Shown piece by piece: positions 28,968 through 41,312 of a stretch of DNA of 64,000 nucleotides. Numbering within the stretch: the first letter of the stretch is position 1; each line of letters begins with the position of its first letter. Origin of the DNA: Semisulcospira habei (lineage: Eukaryota > Mollusca > Gastropoda > Semisulcospiridae); contig BTPG01000001.1 of NCBI GenBank assembly GCA_036245525.1, forward strand, positions 179,268,749 through 179,332,748, written 5' to 3'. The notes beneath the pieces were generated by a model. It was not told where the DNA came from and did not search any database. It was given only the letters and a program-made list of their open reading frames with translations. The position numbers and the translations under genes are program-made.

Positions 28968-31900
28968 ATTAAAATCTTGTAAACTGATCAAATGTCTTTC
29001 TGTGAGCGAGTGTGGAATGCATAAATCCTTGTAATGACCTCCAGACAATAAGGTTTAATACATGTAGTTCACAATATCTCCTTGCTGCACAAAACTTCAC
29101 TTTTGTTTAATTATGAACTTTGAACCTATAGGGGTGGCAATCACTTTTCTACAACTGCTTACGCTAATGCTGCAAAATAATTGTGTATGAAAAAATCACG
29201 ATGTATTGAACAATCTTTCAAGACAATGCAGTGCCGGCGACAGCCTGACATCAGTTATTTGGGTTTAACGCCGAGCAGGCCTGACATCAGAGTTGACATC
29301 GTCACCGAGAGCTTCCATCGTTGGGCTATGTACCCACTTCATCAGCAAGTTTTTCCTTGGACACGTGTATTGATATAGTGTATACAAGCAAATTAATATT
29401 CATGAATTTGGTCGATATACTTCCCTTCCCAAAATCCTTTGCGCGCCAAGATTCGATCTTGATGATTCACGTTTCCGTTTTGAAAAATGTGCGCAATATT
29501 TTCTTACGGCAACATTAACAAGCTTCTTATATGTAGTAGTAATAAAATACTTTTTAGTGTGTACAAATGCTCAAAATTTACATCCTCTATATAAAAACGC
29601 AAGAACAGACGCCAGGAAACGCTTGAACTACTAATGAAATTGACCAGATGTCAGCTGGCAATATCGACAGCCTGAAAAAAGAACTAAACAAACAAACCTG
29701 CTGGCATTTTCTGCTATTATGCATGATCTAGTAACAAGCAGAATTTACTCAGTAACATGCACGGTTATACAAAGCACTAGATGTGCTCATAGACGAAATC
29801 TATGCGTCGACAGTGATATGCAGTCGTCTGCCATTCATGTGTGTTGTCTAAACACTGCAATCATCCACAAAATGAATATTTTGTTTTGGACTGGGTACAT
29901 AAATTATAATGAGCAACATTTTGCTTGATATAGTGCCGATAACCGACAGATGTGATTATTTGACCCGAATCAAATGTCCTAGTCTTACGACTTGGACATT
30001 TTGATTTAGGTCTCGTCATCACATCTACCTATAGTCAAATATCCTCACTTCAAGATTCAAGAAATTTATTGTCCATTAAAGGATATTTGTCTTTGCCTTC
30101 CAAGCGTAGGTCAAGGTTAAAAACATATCTCAATTACACAAACAAACAAACAACATGGCTAAATCTCTGACTAGACAAAGATATAAAATAGTACATTTTG
30201 ACACTAAATCATACGCACGCCCAGATGCGCACAGACTCGCAAACTTAGTTTATGGCAGTACAGCCCTCTGAAGGCAAAACACGGCAAGTCCAGTATGACT
30301 GTTGGAGCTACCCTGTTTTTCCCCAAAGGGAACTAGGTGTGAGTCTGCTCAGCTGGAAAGTCATGTCAACTGGAAAGTCACATGCAATCCTGAGGGCTGG
30401 GGGTTACAGTTTAGACTGTATTGCCTGTGGAATGAAAGAGTTTGAATATGTTCCTGTTACATGAAGGAGTTCAAAATGCGAGTGAAGTGGGTGGGTTGGG
30501 TCCCTCATGATTGCACGTGCTTTCCTAGCCAGCGCTCTCAGTCAGTTGTAGGAGGCTGTTGGTAGATAAGCCGATGATTTTGGCGTCCATCTTGGTAACG
30601 CGGTGCAGCACGTTTTTTGTTTCCTGTAGACAATGCGGGGAAGAAACAGATCGTGCAGAATGACAAAGCGGACTCGATGCTGACATACAAAAGTGACAGC
30701 AGTTTGGGGCTCACGTTAAACGATCTTACTTAGTTTCTTCAGTATATACAGTCTTCGTTGGCCTAAAATGCTGCTCAATATAATGTCCTACGTCTGAAAG
30801 TATCAGTCCTCTCCCTCACATGCAGACCCGTATTGTGCTGCACAACACCATTATTAACCGTGTAATTAAAATTTTTGCCTGTATGGGTTTCCCACTAAAA
30901 TCAAGCTTATGTTCTGTTGTAGCTATATATTTGGAAAGTGTCCTTATGTGGTATGATCATGAGAGTCCCAAGACTGTTATGCATTTTACTGAAATTACTG
31001 TGCTGGCTTCAAAAATATGAACATCATTCCTGGCGAAATTTCTCTCAATCAGTTTTGTCTTATAGTTCAACATGAGATGAACATCAGCAAATGGGAACAT
31101 GGAGTTACCAGAGAGAATGAAAGAGTGGGTGTTTCAGCAACAGCAGTTGTCATCGATGCCCAAAGCTGGACTGCTGTGTTACTTGGAACTCGGCAAACGC
31201 ACAACACACCACTCACTGACTTATCGCTGATTTGTGTTCAAACTTAGACAGTCGACCCTCGTATGTTTTCTTTCACCTTGGATATTGAAAAAAGTGGGAC
31301 GCTTGCTGCTGTTGGGGTTGTGTTACAATGTCTGTATCAAACACAGTGGGCACTCTTTGACTGGGCATGCATGTAATTAAATGGAAACTTTCAGAATCCT
31401 ATCTGTTCTCCATCTGCGAAAACATGTACTAGTTTGCTGTCCATCAGCCCTAACCACAAAGTTCTAACTTTCAGTTAAGCGCAATGAAACAAACAAAAGC
31501 CACCTCTTAGATGTCTCTGTTTCTTTGAAATGTTGCCAACAGAAAGTTAAAACCTGAAATGAATATATTCAAGAGGATAGGAAGGAAGTTAGTTTTACAT
31601 TTACATCAGAGTATGGGTACGGGGGCACACTTAAAATCTGCAGCAGTACTTGCAGACTGGACACATCAGGATGCAATTGTGGTACTCCAAACGAAGTGCC
31701 ATTTTTGTCAAGCACAAGGGACAGATTTTCATTTCACGATTGTTTTGATATAATGCAACATAATATTGTTAGGGACGTTTTCGATTACTTTGTTACACAC
31801 TATTATTGCGTCACCATATAATGTATTCTTGCAAAGGAAGTATAAAGTTCCATCCCATTATTTTCACATCCTTGGTGGCTTAGGTTGGCTAAATTGGCAT

Positions 31901-32178
31901 GCTATTACAGTCTTTATGAAAAAGCTAGCATGGGTGTGTATCCACATGCTGATTTTACAATTATTTCATATGATGTAAATTAAACAAATTATAATGGAAT
32001 GTCATCCCAATACAGCTTCAAGATGCATATCGTAAATATTGTGAGCCTGCCCACAAAACTAGGAATGCCTACTAGTCATTTAGAACAGGCTGTCTGAGAT
32101 GCGAGTGGCTGCGGAAACTATTTCCAGAATGATGACAATATTAAAGAAAATGTCCTTTGATCCCCTGCATGTTTTTGG

Positions 32179-32222
<44 letters not shown>

Positions 32223-32649
32223 TTCTCAGTGCAAATGTCGATAAAAGATTTTGAAGAACAAATGTTATGTCATGAAGCTACATTTTGTTTAACGGTGTAG
32301 AATCAAAACCCACGAGCGCAGGTAGGTCTGTTTGACAGTTCGGTGCAGAAATGGCTGGCCTTTCCAAATCTGTGGCTGTTTGTAACCCTTCAAACATGCA
32401 CTTGGTTTTAAAGTTGCAGACAAGAGAGACTATTTTGCCAAAACACAAAAACTCTAATCTTTATTTATGTTCTTTAAATGGTAATAACCAGTGTTAGGAG
32501 AGCTTGGGCGGGGTGGGCATTGTGTCTAGTGAAGGACCCTAGGGAACTTAAAGAAGTCGTTCCTGAAGCAATGTTTCCTCAAAACACATTACTGTTAGGA
32601 ATATTGTCTAAGCTAGACTAATTTTAGCAAAAAAATTGTTGTGTACATA
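28968..32649. other. No gene seen; includes a poly-T tract
   Basis: Downstream of eEF1B, 3.7 kb without a convincing frame, splice-bounded exon, known repeat of this window or RNA gene. A T homopolymer of about 42 bases lies near 32179-32221. The first 100 bp or so is probably the eEF1B 3' UTR. Confidence 0.55.
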
Positions 32650-33474
32650 GTAGGGGAGGTAACAAGGGGTGCTATAGCCTAGGCCGTGACCCGAGTAGCC
32701 TCCCCTCCATCCCATCCGGGCACGCACCCACCGGATGCTCACCAGTCTGTTTCTTCGCTAGACAGTGGAAGGTTGTGTACATGGATTGCTCCTTCATAGG
32801 GAAGACACTAGTGTTAGTGTTTGCAACTTTCTTGGACACTTGGAAGTGCTAGCGGCTGTGTGCCTTGTGCTAGACGCTTGGACGCTTTGGCTGTGGTTTT
32901 CTAGCCAGTTCTAGCGATTCTTAGGTCTGGAATGAGCCTTGTAGTGACTGGTGAGCTGTGCTCACGTACCGTGGTGGCTGTGTATGGTGTGACCGGTCGT
33001 CTTGTGTCCTGAACTTTCAGCTTCAGTGCTGTTAGACTTGTGCCCTCCCGCTCCGTGCCTGGGGCTAGCCTGGGACGCTTTGCCTGCGGAATATCTCGTC
33101 GGTTCGTGTTGTTCTCCACCAGATGAGCCTGTGGCGTCGTCGTGACCGCTCCGACCTCTCCTACAGCCACGGACTTGACCTAGCCGGCGGCGGACTGGTT
33201 GCTCCTCCGGCGGTTCTTGCTGGCCTTCGCCGAGGTGACGGTGTTGGTCTTCACACTTGGTTGGTTGGTCGACGTCGCCATCATGTTAAGGTAAAACCTC
33301 GGTTCTTGCTCTCGGCCGGCGCTCGGGGAAGGGGAAGAGCGCCGGGCGTTGGCTTGCGCCATACGCTTGGCTTTGTTTCGTTTCGTACGCACGGATATTG
33401 GTTGCGGACCCGCTGGGGTCACGCTCGCTCGTCTTTCATTGTGCACTTTGGGTTGCAGTATGCAAGTCCGAAAC

Positions 33475-34629
33475 CTGCACGTGATGTGGGCAGTTTCAGT
33501 GGCCAAGTGATGAGCCTACTGTCTGCCTACCCTGCTCCGGCTATGCTTCTACGCACCTGTGCGCGGTCTGCGCCCCCTGGCGGGAGGTGCTATGGTCCCA
33601 GCTATGGAGCTTCTACCGGTGTGAACGGCTGACTCCTGTACGAGAACGAGCTCCAGCATCGGTGGCTGCCACAGACCCGACGAGTGGTAGTTCACTGGTT
33701 GTGGAGCTGCGAGGGGCAAAGGATAGACGTGAGCTGCCAACGCCAGCCCCAGTAACAACTCCAGCATCGGTGGCTGCCACAGACCCGCCAAGTGGTATGT
33801 CACGGGTTGTGGAGCCTCGAGCAGCGCGGGTTCCGATGCGGCAACGGACATCGGCCCGAGAACAACTCCAGCATTGGTGATGGCCACAGACCCGACGAGT
33901 GGTTCGGCACCGGTTGTGGAGCCTCGAGCGCCACGGGATAGACTGACACCTGATCGGCCTCTACCGTCCCGAGAACGCACTCAGGCATCGTTGACTGCCA
34001 CAGGCCCGACGAGTGGTAGGTCATCGGTTGTGGAGCCTCGAGTGAGGGACCGTCTGACGCGTAAACAGCTGACGTCAGCCCAAGAACGAACTCCAGCATC
34101 AGTGGCTGCTACAGACCCGACGAGTGGTACGCCATCGGTTGTGGAGCCTCGAGCGCCGCGGGATAGACTGACACCTGATCGGCCTCTACCGTCCCGAGAA
34201 CGCACTCAGGCATCGTTGACTGCCACAGGCCTGACGAGTGGTAGGTCATCGGTTGTGGAGCCTCGAGTGAGGGACCATCTGACGCGTAAACAGCTGACGT
34301 CAGCCCAAGAACGAACTCCAGCATCGTTGGCTGCTACAGACCCGACGAGTGGTACGCCATCGGTTGTGGAGCCTAGAGCGGCGCGGGAGAGACTGAGGCG
34401 TGTTCGGCCGCCTTCAGCCCGGCGCCAGACAGCAGCCCGGGCACGAACTCCAGCATCAGTGGATGCCACAGACACGGCGAGTGGTGTCTCACCGGTTGTG
34501 GAGCCTCATAAGAAACGCTATAGGCCAGCCTCTGCCTCCTATGCTGCGACACGAGACCAGCCTAGAGTTTCGGCGCCCCAATCCAAGGTCAGTGACCGGG
34601 GACAGCGTACGGATTGGTGTTCGGGTTGA
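33475..34629 (+). pseudogene. Gag-like protein of relic 2, with repeated linker
   Basis: The first frame has CGQFQWPSDEPTVCLPCSG, CAVCAPW and WSQLWSFY, preceded by an in-frame TGA inside the first Cys pair. It stops at 33880. A second frame (33874-34629) continues with repeated units built on TPASVAATDPTSG and SVVEPR, about eight in all. The Cys block may bind zinc and nucleic acid. The repeats look like a disordered linker. A frameshift near 33875 separates the two parts, so the gene is broken. Confidence 0.45.
33650..34500 (+). repeat. Tandem coding repeat (about 110-bp units, 225-bp higher order)
   Basis: The unit contains CCAGCATCGGTGGCTGCCAC and CGGTTGTGGAGCCTCGAG. Two consecutive 225-bp blocks (from 33976 and from 34201) are almost identical, showing a recent local duplication of unit pairs. 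225 is a multiple of 3, so the frame is kept (75 residues). Confidence 0.85.
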
Positions 34630-35397
34630 ACGCGCGACCGCTTGCCGGACAGAGATTGGCACGGGACGGGGCCATGACGACTTCGTTTGCCCCGTCTACC
34701 ATCCAGGGAGGATGAGCCTTCCACGGTTGGTAGAGCCGAGCGGACCCACGTAGCTCGGCGACGCTTGCGCTCAAGGGACAGGTCGACTCGCCGACGGACG
34801 GTTTCTCGCCACTCGAATTCCTGCCGACCTTCTCGAGCGACTTCTAGGTATGAACCAGACTCCGCTGTTCATCCTGCCACGGTACTTCTTTCTCGGACGT
34901 CGTCGCTGCTGCGCTCTGCTCGGCGTTCCCAGTCCCGACGTTCGACATCCCCGCTTCGACACCTGGCTAGACTTCTCTCCAGCACCAGGCGTTCCCGCTC
35001 CCGGCGTGACGGCCGGTCGGTCCAAAGCAGTGTGTTATCGTTGCGGAAGTCGTCGCTTGACTGCGGCGGTGTTTTCTTCACGGCACCGCTCCCGAGGTAG
35101 GGCTTCTCCTACGGCTAGGTCCGCTAGGCGGGACTCTAGTGAGTCCCCTTCTCCCCTACATGGAAGAGAATGGCTCCCCCAGCCAGTACAAGAGGACGCC
35201 CTCAGCTTGGCCCCGGAGGATTCAGCTTTGGCGCTCCTCCGAGATGACAGCCCCGATCCGTCTGACGTGCAAACTCCCGTGATGATGTGGATTTACAGCC
35301 GTCGTCCTTGGGCCATAGGTTGGAGACTCTTCGGGCCCTGGACAAGGTGGCCCGTCTCATAGCGGATTGTCTTCCCGCAGAGGACTGCCCATTGTTC

Positions 35398-35422
35398 CCC
35401 CCCCCCCCCCCCCCCCCCCCCG
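35398..35422. repeat. Poly-C tract
   Basis: A run of about 24 C inside relic 2. Confidence 0.9.
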
Positions 35423-35637
35423 CTCAAGAGAAAGGCTTCGGCCTTTGTGGACGCGGAGAGCCAGTCTAAGCGTTTTAAGTCGCTCCCCCCAGCCTCTGGG
35501 CATCTTTTCTTGGCAGCATGCACTTGGTAGCACTTCCATGTCACAAATTGGCCCCCCAAGCAAGATTCCACACACTTATCAACACAAACGCGCTTGCACA
35601 CACACACACACACAAATTATTCCATGTTATCTTTACT

Positions 35638-35852
35638 ATGAACTCATTCAGCCCAACGGTCATAATTCCCAAATTTTGGAGGTGTCTTTTAAGGATTATG
35701 CACCAGTTGCAGGAGATGGATCGACCATGATAATTCAAGGGCAGTGCCAAATTAGCTTGACGCCAACAGGCGCCAAGCTAATCTGGCACTGCCCTTGAAT
35801 TATCATGTTCGACCCATCTCCTGATGTAGTGCTTCAGGGCTGAATGGGTTAA
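35638..35852. mobile_element. Hairpin MITE copy 4
   Basis: A foldback ending in CTGAATGGGTTAA at 35852. The left TTAA is mutated (TGAA). The centre is AGCTTGACGCCAACAGGCGC followed by CAAGCTAAT. Arms carry GGAGATGGATCGACCATGAT and its complement. Same family as 26230, 27233 and 28330. Confidence 0.75.
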
Positions 35853-36769
35853 GTAGGATGTGTGCAAAAAATGTGGTATGCAGCCAATAATAAGTTTTAT
35901 ACTGTTCCAAAAATAATGAGCCCCATGGTACCGAGTTTACCATATAATATGAATGACTATTAAAACACCATTTTTGGCTCACGTGCAAAGCAAAAGTGAG
36001 CCTATTTGTCTACCAACATAAAAGCACCAAAAAAATAAATGGCAATATACCTCCGTTTTAATACTTAGTTGTCTATTTGCCTTTTACTGCAATAATTTTA
36101 GTAGAATAACTCTTAACAGTTGTAGCATCTTCAGTCATGTCACACTTGAATAAATCCAGACCAAAAAGGTGACTGCCAAGCGTGTAATATGCAAAGAAGT
36201 ACCCAACGGAGAAAGAAACACGCTTAGAAAAGACGGGTACAACACAATTTATTCATATTTCGGGTAAATACCCTTTGTCAAAATAGACAAACAAACAAAC
36301 ATAGAGATTGGCCGCTACTTATCTTCAATGGCAGAAGGAATGTGGCAACTGAAGGAGGTGACGTAAAATAAAAGAAAAGGAAGAACAAAAGTGCGGGAAA
36401 AAGTAAAAATGACGTCAACGAAAAATCGCGTAAGAGAGAGACTCGGAAAGAACCTGAACACGAGAGACAAGAGTGTGTGCAAGCACGTGCAGGAGCGAGC
36501 GAAAGAAAAGGCGAGTAGATGAGAAGAAAAGGCGAGTAGACATTTCAATCAGGCCGACCACTCCGTCTCAGACATTCGAGTTAAAGGCCTCTGGCTTATG
36601 CACGCCAGTAATGTCTGGGCCAGGAAAGACCGTGAAAAATTTCTGATTAATAAACTGGGCACTGTGGCGCCACTCGGGATGAATATGAAAGATTAACATT
36701 GTTTACCTTGCTTGTGTCTGCTACTTTACCTCACTGATTTACTACTCACTAATCAGTTAGGTGATGTTG
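35853..36769. other. No gene seen
   Basis: Non-coding, with no long frame or recognisable repeat family. Confidence 0.55.
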
Positions 36770-37110
36770 GCGCTGGTTGATATATACATTTCCCTTGGGG
36801 ACTTTCTCAGCGCTGGCCGAACGTTTAGTTGGATCCCTTGCCCTTCCCTGTCGGGCACCGGGTCTCCGGCTCACGGTTTGATACGCGGTTTTGGGGCGGG
36901 GCGATCGTGTGCATCCCTTGGGGATGTATGTGGTCGTCTTGTTGCGTGCCTGTGTGTTTTTCTGTGGGCTGGTGGGTGCCTGTTGGGTGGGGTTGGTGGC
37001 TCTGGCTGGTTGTCTTCCGCCCCCCACCCCCCCACCCCTCTCCCTTTTTTTTTTTTTTTTTTTTCCCTTCCTCCTTACTCCTTCCCCCCTCCCCCCCCCC
37101 CCCCCCCGCC
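36770..37110 (+). repeat. Diverged relative of the 375-bp repeat unit, plus T and C runs
   Basis: CCCTTGGGGACTTTCTCAGC, CTGTGGGCTGGTGGGTGCCT and nearby sequence recall the unit at 51087 (CCCCTTGGTTTGAG, GCCAGCGCTAG, CTGTGGGCTGGCGATTGGGT) in the same order. Similarity is partial, and the right side runs into T and C homopolymers. Confidence 0.35.
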
Positions 37111-37112
37111 CC

Positions 37113-37113
<1 letters not shown>

Positions 37114-37176
<63 letters not shown>
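37114..37176. repeat. (TC)n microsatellite
   Basis: About 31 uninterrupted TC dinucleotides. Frames through it on either strand give only Ser-Leu or Arg-Glu repeats. Confidence 0.95.
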
Positions 37177-37179
<3 letters not shown>

Positions 37180-37222
37180 GCCTTGTTGCTATCGGGACGT
37201 TAAGCAATGTACAATCAATCTC
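37177..37222 (+). repeat. SINE family S, 3' tail fragment
   Basis: AAAGCCTTGTTGCTATCGGG and ACGTTAAGCAATGTACAATC match the last 45 bp of the SINE. The 5' part is replaced by the TC repeat. Confidence 0.7.
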
Positions 37223-37901
37223 TCTCTCTCCCCCCCTTATTTTTTGAGTTACCCTTGAAGACGGTTTCACAACTACCTACTCTCCACTTATACCAATATT
37301 CTCTTACTGAATTTGATTCTTTGCTTTGTTTTCATGACTTATTACTTGTTGTGTACCGTGCTAAATGCTGGGGTTTTTTTCCCGGGGTCCTCCCGTTTTT
37401 CCCCGAGGTAGTCCTCAACTTGAAGGTGATATAAAGTTTGCCTTCGGGTTGGTGTTTAGCAGGCTTTGTGTATTAGACACTCAGCCTACTTCGTGCCCAA
37501 GGGTACTCCCCATTCGTTCTCTCTCTCTTTCTCTCTCTCCGTCTCGCTCTCTCTCTCTCTCTCGCCACTGTGTGTGATTTTGATGACAGTGCCCATGCTG
37601 GTTGTCTGCCTCCACTCGCTTCACGGGGCGATTGCGGGGACGACATGGTCAGTGTGGACTCAGTGCATGCTTCTGATGGCAATGCCCACGCGGGTTGTCT
37701 CCCTCGGCCCGCTATGCCTGGCGATCCTGGGGAGACAACCAGTGAGGACAGCTCCGTGGCCTTCACTGTTGAGGACTCCGACGTCAAGGCTGTGTTTCAG
37801 CATCTAAACATTAGAAAAGCCGCTGGACCTGACAATGTGTCTCCCTGTGTGTTGAAGCACTGTGCAGATCAGCTCGCTGGTGTGTTTTCTGACATCTTTT
37901 A

Positions 37902-38277
37902 GCCCCACCCGGGTCTGCCCTGGGGGACTTGGGTGGGGTTAGGTATTGTTTAGTTCCCAGGGTCACCCTGGTCAGCCCCACAGGGTGGGTTTATCTCCCT
38001 ATTCTGGGGCATGTGTTTCTGTCTACCCTTTGTCCATTCACCTGTATTTGCCTTTTTAAAACTCTCCCTACTGTCTGCACTGCCTGTAGCTCTTGATATT
38101 GGATGTGTGTTGCTAAATGGTCTTAGCTTTATTTAGGCCCATGTGTTAGGTTTATTTAATGTATCTGACCGGCTGGCGACATACATTCAATGTTTTGTTT
38201 AGTTTTTTTCACAAGCAGTGCAGGCACGTCCTGAGAAAGCCTTGTTGCTGTCGGGACGTTAAGCAATGTACAATCAA
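37902..38277 (+). mobile_element. SINE family S, copy 2 (in LINE-C)
   Basis: Target duplication TCTGACATCTTTTA at 37888-37901 and 38278-38291. Complete from the GCCCCACCC head to the AATC tail. It is inserted in the RT coding region, so LINE-C was already present. Confidence 0.92.
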
Positions 38278-39441
38278 TCTGACATCTTTTATATGTCACT
38301 CAGTCAGCGCAAAGTGCCAAACTGCTTTAAACGATCCACAATAATTCCAGTCCCAAAGAAAACTAAAGTGACATGTCTAAACGACTACAGACCAGTGGCT
38401 TTAACCAGCGTCGTCATGAATCACTTGAGCGTCTTTTCTTGTGTTTCATGAAGTCACTTATTGACCCGTGTTTTGACCCACATCAGTTTGCCTATAGAGG
38501 GAACAGATCTGTAGAGGACGTTGTCTCTTTGGCTCTATTTCATGTTCTTCAGCACCTAGAGCAACCTAACACATACACACGCATCCTCTTCATAGATTAT
38601 AGCAGTGCCTTTAGCACTATTGTCCCTTCCAAGTTTTTTGATAAACTACAACAGATTGGTTCTTTTCCACAGTCCATTTGCTTATGGCTGCTCGACTTTC
38701 TCCTGGATCGTCCGCAGGTCGTTAAAGTGGGGGACCGTGTGTCCTCCTGTATTTCCCTGTCCACGGGCACCCCTCAGGGATGCGTTTTGTCTCCTTTGCT
38801 GTACTCGCTCTTCACTTACGACTGCAGAGCGAGTCGGGAGGGCACACAAATGTTTGCTGACGATGCCACAGTGGAGGGAATGATAAAAAACGGTGATGAA
38901 TCCCAATACCGGGAGCAGGTCGATCAGCTTGTGCAGTGGAGTGACCAGAACAATCTGGAGCTAATGCTGATAGTGGACTTTAGACATAACAAAACTGTCC
39001 TCCCCCCTCTTGTGGTTCACGATCAAACCGTAGAAACTGTTAAGCATTTTAAATTTCTGGGAACCACCATCTCCGATGATCTTAAATAGGAACAAAATAC
39101 AGAGAACATTGTAAAGAAAGCACAGCAGCGCCTTTATTTTTTTAGAAGGCTGAGGGCTTTTGATGTGAGCAGAACTGGCATGGAGCACTTCTACCGGGCC
39201 GCGATCGAGAGTGTGTTGACATTCTCGATCGCGGTCTGGTATGGCAGTGCGTCTGCACGGGAAAAACACAGACTCAATCGTGTCGTCAGGACAGCATCCA
39301 AAATAGTCGGCAAAGACATGCCAAGCCTTGACAGTGTGTACCAACAGCGTCTGCTTAGACGTGCAGGGCTTATTGCACGCGACACTACACACCCGCCTAA
39401 CGGTCTCTTTAAGCTGCTTCCGTCTGGTCACCGCTACTCTG

Positions 39442-39828
39442 GCCCCACCCGGGTCTGCCCTGGGGGACTTGGGTGGGGTTAGGTACTTTTTAGTTCCCAG
39501 GGTCACCCTGGTCAGCCCCACAGGGTGAGTTTTTCTCTCTATTCTGGGGCATGTGTTTCTGTCTACCCGAGGTCCATTCACCTGTATTTGCCTTTTTAAA
39601 AATCTCCTTACTGTCTGCACTGCCTGTAGCTCTTGATATTGGATGTGTGTTGCTAAATGGTCTTAGCTTTATTTAGGCCCCATGTGTTAGGTTTATTTAA
39701 CGTATTTGACCGGCTGGCGACATACATTCAATGTTCTGTTTAGTTTTTTTTTTCACAAGCAGTGCAGGCACGTCCTGAGAAAGCCTTGTTGCTGTCGGGA
39801 CGTTAAGCAATGTACAATCAATCAATCA
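39442..39828 (+). mobile_element. SINE family S, copy 3 (in LINE-C)
   Basis: Target duplication ACCGCTACTCTG at 39430-39441 and 39829-39840. Full length, tail (AATC)3. Confidence 0.92.
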
Positions 39829-39919
39829 ACCGCTACTCTGCCCTCAAAGCACGGACAAACCGTTTTAGTAACAGTTTTTATCCTAGTGCTGTCCGAGCCC
39901 TTTCTGTGTCATAAGCGTG

Positions 39920-41312
39920 AGAGAGAGAAAGAAAGAGAGAATTGAAGCTTCATTAACACAATGACTGAGTTAACCCCCTTAATTATAACTTTTTGACCCT
40001 CCATTAACCATGTCCCCCGCACAGAGTAAATACCATTGGAAGTTACCCCTAATCATTATTATTTAAACAGCCACATTTTTATGAAAATCAAAAATAATAC
40101 TTAAGGGAGTTAACTCAGTCATTGTGTTAATAATACTTCAATTCTCTCTTTCTTTCTCTCTCTTAATTAGCTCATAATATGTCCAATGTCACAATGTTAC
40201 TATGTACGTAAACACAGCCCGTTGCCAGCACTCTAAGCATGAAAAGGCACGACGCGTCAGAATAAAATATGCACAACAGTTACAAAATATGATCACGTCG
40301 CAATGTTTTTTGACAACGTTGTTCAAAACCTTTTCAAATCCTTTAGCTGTTAGATCGATATGCACCACACCTGTCTCAATATTCACACAATTTATTTTTG
40401 ACCTTAAGAAAATGCACATCGAAAAATCATGACCCCCCCCCCCCCCCCCCCCCCCCCACAAAATGTAAATTGGTTTTAAGATTGAATGGGAATAAAGGAC
40501 AACACAGCCCCCCCATTAGCTACCGCACACAGAGAGAGAGTGAGACCCACTCTGTCAACACAGACATAAACTAGTGACTGTGTCAAGACTCCACTCATGT
40601 AAAACTTATACGTTTAAATCAGCCTCTTTTCAATGAGTAAGTTAGAGGGGTCTTAATCTGTGACGCATATCATTTGTAAGCCACCTGTGTTGTCTAATCA
40701 TTGTCACGCGCCGCTCAGTGGCACGCTGCTATTCAACTGTGAGAGGGGTTATGAATAATCCGGCTCTACAGCTCTGAAAAGGCTATTTGCTGAGAGGTGT
40801 CAATACACTCAAGAAGAGTTTTGAAATTGACTTCATATTTACTCAATGACTGGTTCCCGAGAAATCAAACGGTGGCCTATACTCTTGTACTATACAGACA
40901 GCTGGAAAAACAGTTGTATAAGAAACTAACAAGTAATATCTAACACACACACACACACACACACACACAAAACAAACATATGCACACAACAAACAAACAC
41001 ACACAACAAACACACAATCAAACATATGCACACACTTACATTACAAACACGTACACATAAACAAACACACTTACAGACACTCATGTCTGTACAATTTACC
41101 GTAAGCCTGAGCTGCCAGGTAGTGTCACGGTTTGTTTGCCTTTTGTATTGCTTCACACCCCGCTATTCAATAGCGGCGGCGTTCCTCTCTTTTCAATTCA
41201 GACACTCGGCCACAACGGGACTGTGCTTTTGAAAAGCTCTCAGCTGTCAAAGGCCTTTCACAGCTACAGCCTTTTAAATCGCTAAGTGATGTCAAAGATC
41301 AAGAAGGAGACA
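39920..41312 (+). repeat. E2 left terminal inverted repeat
   Basis: About 1.39 kb, matching the reverse complement of the right arm. Internal marks are a poly-C of 25 (40433-40457) and a (CA)n run (40943-40969). A smaller inverted pair with GTTAACTCAGTCATTGTG lies at both 39950-39980 and 40105-40140. There is no coding frame of interest. Protein-primed replication starts at such ends. Confidence 0.92.

Larger units (their letters stand above)
32650..35540 (+). mobile_element. DIRS-like retrotransposon relic 2 (gag region), tentative
   Basis: It begins with a palindromic block (GGGGAGG ... CCTCCCC near 32655-32705) homologous to 21600. The Cys-rich block comes at about 33470, then tandem peptide repeats, an Arg/Ser-rich stretch (34.7-35.1 kb), and a final KRKASAF-like segment after a C homopolymer. 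No polymerase is visible, so the autonomous part is missing. Confidence 0.4.
37600..39910 (+). pseudogene. LINE-C reverse transcriptase, broken
   Basis: Homology pieces in order: RKAAGPDNVSPCVLKHCADQ (37.8 kb), a SINE, then [20 protein letters not shown] (38.35 kb), a frameshift near 38440, FAYRGNRSVEDVV, ILFIDYSSAFSTI (catalytic D), STGTPQGCVLSPLLYSL and MFADDATVEGM (catalytic DD). A TAG follows DDLK at 39087. Next come FFRRLRAFDVS, the second SINE, and RFSNSFYPSAVRALS near the C-terminus. This arrangement and C-terminus fit the CR1/L2/Rex1 group. The enzyme cannot be made. Confidence 0.8.
37570..39914 (+). mobile_element. LINE-C, Rex1/CR1-like retrotransposon (5'-truncated, interrupted)
   Basis: Only the RT and downstream region are present. 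The left edge near 37570 is probably 5' truncation. Two SINEs (37902-38277 and 39442-39828) and Polinton E2 (39920-61756) sit inside it. Its 3' UTR should continue at 61757 after E2, where GCGTGCGATGATG picks up from ATAAGCGTG. Confidence 0.75.

Noticed and set aside
30252..30464. 70-codon frame downstream of eEF1B
   Set aside because: No start context, motif or splice structure; typical random ORF length.
33650..34500. CRISPR array
   Set aside because: The repeats are contiguous coding units in a eukaryotic retroelement-like frame, without unique spacers.
36825..37203. Frames of 110-125 codons over the TC repeat on both strands
   Set aside because: They are Ser-Leu or Arg-Glu translations of a dinucleotide repeat and homopolymers.
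37902..38277. SINE family S as DNA-transposon MITE
   Set aside because: No terminal inverted repeats; duplications of 12-14 bp, AATC tail and one 5'-truncated copy indicate retroposition.
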